Below, piece by piece: positions 59,874 to 64,000 of a stretch of 64,000 bases of DNA; the stretch's first letter is position 1; each line of letters begins with the position of its first letter. The position numbers were made by a program, and so were the translations under genes. This DNA is from Clostridiaceae bacterium (GTDB taxonomy: Bacteria; Bacillota; Clostridia; Lachnospirales; Lachnospiraceae), in NCBI GenBank assembly GCA_910575795.1, contig CAJTGE010000008.1, forward strand, positions 62,001-126,000. The letters run 5' to 3'. A model generated the notes under the pieces. The model had not been told where the DNA came from and did no database searches. It worked only from the letters and a program-made list of their open reading frames with translations.

Positions 59874-60854
59874 GTGAACGATAGAAATACGGAAGTGCTG
59901 GAACAATATGACCTGGAAGCAGTATCGCTCCGCAGAGGCAGAGGGGCGTGGGTTTGTGAAACCGATCAGGGGATTAAGCTTCTGAGAGAATATAAGGGAA
60001 CAATGAAACGTCTGGAGTTCGAGGAGGAGGTGCTTGGCTTACTGAAAGAAAGCGGGGGCTTAAGGGTGGATCAGTATGTCAGAAACCGCGAGGGAGGGCT
60101 TCTGTCAGCCGCCGGGGACGGCAGCCGCTATATTTTAAAGGACTGGTACATGGATCGTGAGTACAATGTGCGGGATGAGGAGGAGATGGCGCAGGCGGTT
60201 GTACAGATCGCAGGCTTACATAAGCAGCTCCGCAGGGTGGAGGTGAAGGAGGAGTGGAATCTGGGCTCTATCCTCGCAGAGCCAATGGAAACAGAGATGG
60301 AGCGCCACAACCGGGAGCTGAAGCGGACGCGGAATTTTATCAGCGGAAAGCGGAAAAAATCGGATTTTGAGCTGTGCGTCATGGGGAATTTTAACCTGTT
60401 TTTCGAGCAGGCAAAAGAGGCGCAGGACGGGCTGAGCCGGATGGCCGCGCAGCAGGGCCTGCCGGAGCATTTTCTGTGCCATGGAGAGTTAAACCAGCAT
60501 CATCTTCTGATGGGGCCGGGCTATACGGCAGTCATTGAGTTTAACCGGATGCACCTGGGTGTGCAGACCGCGGATCTGTATCATTTTATCAGGAAGGCGC
60601 TTGAAAAGCACGGCTGGAACCTGCGGCTGGGGATGAAAATGCTGGACAGCTATGACCGGGTTCTGCCCATGGGAAAAAAGGAGCGGGAATACCTGTATTA
60701 CCTGTTCCTTTACCCGGAGAAATACTGGAAGCAGCTTAATTTTTACCATAATGCAAATAAAGCGTGGATACCGGCCCGGAATGTGGAGAAACTGAGAAAC
60801 CTGGAGGCGCAGCAGAAGGAGCGGGAGGCGTTTCTTAAGCAGATTCGGTCATAA
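59874..60854 (+). CDS. CotS-family spore coat / kinase-like protein
   Basis: 326 aa from a GTG at 59874 (GGAGGGGTGAAG upstream). The protein-kinase-like (APH/CotS) fold shows GRGAWVCETDQGIKLLREYKG (nucleotide-side lysine), AQAVVQIAGLHKQLR, then the CotS-type FLCHGELNQHHLLMG catalytic-like loop with FNRMHLGVQTADLYHFIRK and a C-terminal FLYPEKYWKQLNFY. Catalytic Asp of HGDxxxxN is replaced by Glu-Leu-Asn-Gln, as in several CotS relatives. In Bacilli CotS is a spore coat protein made in the mother cell; the SigmaE-type promoter here supports that timing. Confidence 0.85.
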   Translation: MNDRNTEVLEQYDLEAVSLRRGRGAWVCETDQGIKLLREYKGTMKRLEFEEEVLGLLKESGGLRVDQYVRNREGGLLSAAGDGSRYILKDWYMDREYNVRDEEEMAQAVVQIAGLHKQLRRVEVKEEWNLGSILAEPMETEMERHNRELKRTRNFISGKRKKSDFELCVMGNFNLFFEQAKEAQDGLSRMAAQQGLPEHFLCHGELNQHHLLMGPGYTAVIEFNRMHLGVQTADLYHFIRKALEKHGWNLRLGMKMLDSYDRVLPMGKKEREYLYYLFLYPEKYWKQLNFYHNANKAWIPARNVEKLRNLEAQQKEREAFLKQIRS

Positions 60855-60856
60855 AA

Positions 60857-61039
60857 GTTACTGTTCACACATCTGCCGGGCTGTGCCCAGTAACACGCTT
60901 CGCAATGCACACAAACCGCAAAAAATGCGGTTTGGCGCTGCTGCTCGCGGGTTTGACCCAAGGGGGCCCGCTGTCTGTGACTTTCGCTGCGCCGCACTCA
61001 CAAAAAACACCCCGGATTGGCTGGTGTGTGAACAGTAAC
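60857..61039. repeat. Palindromic element family B, copy 2 (183 bp)
   Basis: Begins GTTACTGTTCACACATCTGC, ends GGTGTGTGAACAGTAAC. It is the reverse complement of copy 1 with a ~20-base extra segment (CCCAAGGGGGCCCGCTGTCTG). It starts three bases after the cotS-like stop codon and could act as its transcription terminator. No coding content. Confidence 0.8.
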
Positions 61040-61214
61040 TCGTAAAATTCATACTCGTGTACAGTAACTAAAATTCCTTCCCTTTTCCGGCAAAATATAC
61101 TATAATTAAAGGAACAGGAAGTAACGGCATGGATTTCCGGTTTAGCAGTTCACAGCCGGCGTCCGGGCTGTTATAACAGAAAAATTTATCAAGCTACAGG
61201 AGGGGTATCAGACA

Positions 61215-62951
61215 ATGAAGGATTACATGACGATTTATAAGGAATGGCTGGATAATCCATACTTTGACGAGGCGACGAAAGAAGAGCTTCGCGGGATCGC
61301 AGGCGATGAGAACGAGATCAAAGAGCGCTTCTATATGGATTTGGAGTTTGGCACAGCCGGCCTTCGCGGGATCATCGGCGCAGGTATCAACCGGATGAAT
61401 ATTTATACGGTGCGCAGGGCCACACAGGGGCTTGCGAATTATATTATAAAGCAGGGCGGGGCGGATAAGGGCGTCGCGATTGCGTTTGATTCGCGCCGTA
61501 TGTCCCCCGAATTTGCCGATGAGGCGGCCCGCACGCTGGCGGCGAACGGTATAAAGGCATACCGCTTTGAGACGCTTCGCCCGACGCCGGAGCTTTCCTT
61601 TGCCGTAAGGGAGTTAGGATGTATCGCCGGAATCAATATCACAGCCAGCCACAACCCTCCGGAGTACAATGGCTATAAGGTTTACTGGGAGGACGGCGCG
61701 CAGTTTACGCCCCCGCATGACAAGGGCGTGACAGAGGAGGTTATGGCCATCACGGATCTGTCCTCTGTGAAAACCATGAGCGCACAGGAAGCTGTATCCG
61801 CGGGCCTGTACCAGATTATCGGCCGGGAGATCGACGATAAGTATATCGCTCAGGTTAAGGCGCAGGTGGTAAACCAGGCGGCCATTGACAAGATGCAGGA
61901 TCAGATTACGATTGTATACACGCCTCTTCACGGCACAGGCAATATCCCGGCCCGCCGCGTGATGAAGGAGCTGGGCTTTACCCATGTATACGTAGTTCCC
62001 GAGCAGGAGCTCCCGGACGGGAACTTCCCGACCGTCAGCTATCCGAACCCGGAGGCCGCGGAAGCCTTTGAGCTGGGCCTTGCCCTGGCAAAGGAAAAGG
62101 ATGCGGATCTGGTTCTGGCCACGGATCCGGATGCGGACCGTCTCGGCGTTTACGTAAAGGACGCCAAATCAGGGGACTACATTCCTTTGACCGGAAATAT
62201 GTCCGGCTCCCTTCTGTGCGAATATGTGCTCAGCCAGAAGAAGGCAAACGGCGCGATTCCGGCCGACGGACAGGTGGTCAAATCCATTGTCAGCACCAAT
62301 CTGGTGGATGCGGTGGCCAAAGCCTACGGCGCTGAGCTGGTTGAGGTTCTCACCGGGTTCAAGTGGATCGGAAAGCAGGTGCTTAAGAATGAGCAGGAAG
62401 GAAAGGGAACGTATCTGTTCGGCATGGAGGAGAGCTATGGCTGCCTGATCGGAACGTACGCCCGCGACAAGGACGCCATTTCCGCCACAGCCGCCCTTTG
62501 CGAGGCAGCGGCCTATTATAAAGAAAAGAATATGACGCTCTGGGATGCGATGGTCGGGATGTATGAGAAGTACGGCTACTATAAGGATGAGGTAAAATCC
62601 ATCGGCTTAAAGGGCATCGAAGGGCTGGCAAAGATCCAGGAGATCATGGAGCATTTCCGCACTGACGCCCCGGCAGAGTTCGGCGGCTTCAAGGTCGTTT
62701 CCGCGCGCGACTATAAAGCGGATACCATTAAAGACATCGCGAGCGGAGAGGTGAAGCCGACGGGCCTCCCGTCCTCCAATGTTCTGTACTATGATCTGGA
62801 GGACAACGCATGGCTCTGCGTAAGGCCGTCCGGCACGGAGCCGAAGATCAAGTTCTACTACGGCATCAAAGGCGCTTCCCTGGAGGATGCCGCCAAGAAA
62901 TCCGAAAAGCTCGGGGAAGCGGTGATGGCAGAGGTAAATAAGCTTTTATAA
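61215..62951 (+). CDS. pgcA: Alpha-phosphoglucomutase
   Basis: 578 aa, the long PgcA/Pgm2 type. It interconverts glucose 1-phosphate and glucose 6-phosphate for glycan and glycogen metabolism. Markers: FGTAGLRGIIGAGINRMN, the phosphoserine loop ITASHNPPEYNGYK, the Mg loop ATDPDADRLG, sugar-binding GMEESYGCLIG and phosphate-binding RPSGTEPKIKFYYG. The ATG at 61215 follows AGGAGGGG. Convergent with the next gene, whose stop lies six bases inside its end. Confidence 0.95.
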   Translation: MKDYMTIYKEWLDNPYFDEATKEELRGIAGDENEIKERFYMDLEFGTAGLRGIIGAGINRMNIYTVRRATQGLANYIIKQGGADKGVAIAFDSRRMSPEFADEAARTLAANGIKAYRFETLRPTPELSFAVRELGCIAGINITASHNPPEYNGYKVYWEDGAQFTPPHDKGVTEEVMAITDLSSVKTMSAQEAVSAGLYQIIGREIDDKYIAQVKAQVVNQAAIDKMQDQITIVYTPLHGTGNIPARRVMKELGFTHVYVVPEQELPDGNFPTVSYPNPEAAEAFELGLALAKEKDADLVLATDPDADRLGVYVKDAKSGDYIPLTGNMSGSLLCEYVLSQKKANGAIPADGQVVKSIVSTNLVDAVAKAYGAELVEVLTGFKWIGKQVLKNEQEGKGTYLFGMEESYGCLIGTYARDKDAISATAALCEAAAYYKEKNMTLWDAMVGMYEKYGYYKDEVKSIGLKGIEGLAKIQEIMEHFRTDAPAEFGGFKVVSARDYKADTIKDIASGEVKPTGLPSSNVLYYDLEDNAWLCVRPSGTEPKIKFYYGIKGASLEDAAKKSEKLGEAVMAEVNKLL

Positions 62952-63920
62952 GTGAAGTCTGAGCAGCTCCTTAAGAGCTTCTGAAAAGCGCGGGGATACG
63001 GCCCCCGGGTTCCCGCGAAGAAGCCCTTTGCGGTAAAAATGGCGCAGTCCCTTTTTGGGGTGCAGGGCCAGCCGCTTCTGTTTTATATCTTCAAGCTGTC
63101 CGGCAAGAAGCATGAGATGTTCCCGGCTGCTTTCGTGAATGGCGTCCAGCCGTTCGGCCGCCTCACGGCAAAAGGAAGCAGCCAGCTCCTTTGTCTCCGC
63201 TCTTGCGGCGGACAGCTTTTTGCTCTGCTCCGCAAGCAGAGCGGCAGATTTCTCTTCTGCCTCCAGTCCCATGGCTGAGAGGTGTTTTACCGCTTCTGCG
63301 CGCACGTAGCGGGCCTTGTCTGCCGCTTCCTCCTTAAACGCCATCATGCGCATCTGGATCTCTTCCATCTCTCCCCTCATCTTTGTCATAGCTTCAAGAG
63401 CCTGCCCAAGGGCGAGGGCTTCCTTCGTAGATTCATAGGAATCCGCTGCAAAGAGAACGCTCACTGCGCTCAGGGCCAGCTTTAAAACAAGCGGATCAGC
63501 GTCCAGCACGGCCCGGGAGACGGGCTGGTGGATCACTTCTGTCATCAAAATCGTAAGACCCCCCCAGGCAAGGGACGAGGTCAGGCAGATATAGCCGTGT
63601 ATCTGGAAGCGCTTGTTACTGTAATCCCAGTACCGCACCCTAAACAGGCGTTCCATGACATAGCCGGTTATATATTCCAGAGCCGTTGCCGCGATCACGC
63701 CGGAGAAGTATACAAGTAAAAGATTGTCCTTTACAGGAAGCGATACCCAGAGCATCATTACAGCCCCAAAGCCGTAAAGCGGCAGCAGGGGAAGGCGCAG
63801 GAAGCCCCGGTTTACGGGACGGCGTTCCTTAAACGAGACATAGGCTGACTCAAATATCCAGCCAAAGAAGCAGTAAAGGTAGAAGAAGGCAAGCCATTGC
63901 CATGTGTTGTATGTGTACAT
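62946..63920 (-). CDS. CmpB/ABC-transporter type IV-like membrane protein (PF06541 type) with coiled coil
   Basis: 324 aa. The N-terminal half has five or six membrane segments with the PF06541 hallmarks FFYLYCFFGWIFESAYVSFKERRPVNRGFLRLPLLPLYGFG, ATALEYITGYVMERLF and YWDYSNKRFQIHGYICL. The C-terminal half (about 175-290) is a charged coiled coil rich in Lys/Glu/Ala, ending in a basic KKGLRHFYRKGLLRG segment. Called a putative ABC permease, but no ATPase is nearby and transport is unproven. It overlaps the pgcA stop in convergent orientation; the window ends 80 bases after its start. Confidence 0.85.
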   Translation of the reverse strand: MYTYNTWQWLAFFYLYCFFGWIFESAYVSFKERRPVNRGFLRLPLLPLYGFGAVMMLWVSLPVKDNLLLVYFSGVIAATALEYITGYVMERLFRVRYWDYSNKRFQIHGYICLTSSLAWGGLTILMTEVIHQPVSRAVLDADPLVLKLALSAVSVLFAADSYESTKEALALGQALEAMTKMRGEMEEIQMRMMAFKEEAADKARYVRAEAVKHLSAMGLEAEEKSAALLAEQSKKLSAARAETKELAASFCREAAERLDAIHESSREHLMLLAGQLEDIKQKRLALHPKKGLRHFYRKGLLRGNPGAVSPRFSEALKELLRLHL

Positions 63921-64000
63921 GTATCGGTTCTCCCTGTAGATTTTATGCGTTTCATTTGTGGTGAACTAATCATAGCTGATTATGGCGGGGATCGCAAGGG

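Noticed and set aside
1..64000. CRISPR array, tRNA or rRNA genes, integrase with attachment sites
   Set aside because: No regularly spaced repeats, no cloverleaf or rRNA sequence and no integrase gene were recognised on reading both strands.

Overview
The window looks like the chromosome of a spore-forming Lachnospiraceae-type Clostridia (Bacillota). The basis is a T-box leader before proS, strong Shine-Dalgarno sites, a CotS-like spore coat gene behind a SigmaE-type promoter, Rpn-family nuclease genes, a VTC/DUF4956/DUF4353 cluster, and Lar nickel-pincer cofactor genes. Most of the sequence is moderately GC-rich with compact operons. Several accessory stretches (about 4.2-5.6, 10.7-15, 17.6-20 and 24-27.8 kb) are clearly richer in AT and in broken genes. 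No rRNA, tRNA, CRISPR array or complete insertion sequence was recognised.

Layout. 0-4.1 kb: 3' end of clpB, rpiB, a flavodiiron protein gene and glyA. 4.2-5.8 kb: a debris zone with a small membrane ORF, two palindromic elements, a duplicated 3' fragment of a histidine kinase and a dead Rpn nuclease. 5.9-10.5 kb (minus strand): a two-component system and mutS2. 10.7-13.9 kb: hicAB, an AAA-ATPase/PD-(D/E)XK protein and a frameshifted methyltransferase. 15.0-26.8 kb: the main accessory island. 26.9-32.7 kb: Rpn nuclease, an HtrA-like protein that appears to lack the catalytic His and Asp, a YhaM-like exoribonuclease, a multi-TM protein and an acyltransferase. 33-41 kb: a Nik/Opp-type ABC transporter followed by larB-larC-larE. 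41-51.8 kb: housekeeping genes including acyP, a NUDIX hydrolase, a GntR regulator with an aminopeptidase-like gene, proS and cca. 52-55.2 kb: truncated VTC gene, DUF4956, DUF4353. 55.3-64 kb: DUF4160/DUF2442 pair, a second two-component system, MATE exporter, CotS-like gene, pgcA and a CmpB-type membrane protein.

The most interesting region is the 15-26.8 kb island. It carries a VgrG-like spike protein with a small paralogue of its first domain, a DUF1629-like protein, a DUF4280 PAAR-like tip, an unknown 400-aa protein, two membrane-anchored leucine-rich-repeat (LRR) proteins plus three decayed relatives, a DcrB/DUF1795-like putative chaperone, a small unknown protein, a truncated RHS protein and two tandem membrane-anchored paralogues that may be immunity proteins. 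No sheath, tube, baseplate or ATPase gene is present, so I read it as an orphan spike/adaptor/effector cassette for a contractile injection machine encoded elsewhere. That reading is inference.

A second theme is small non-coding palindromic repeats. Family A has copies at 43.2 and 55.4 kb and an end remnant at 2.8 kb; its 55.4-kb copy interrupts a DUF4160 gene. Family B lies at 45.0, 59.7 and 60.9 kb. Family C lies at 1.0 and 5.6 kb. All behave like miniature inverted-repeat elements. The Nik-Lar block forms a coherent unit: nickel import followed by synthesis of the nickel-pincer nucleotide cofactor. The lar promoter contains a CRP/FNR-like palindrome. The lactate racemase gene larA is not in the window.
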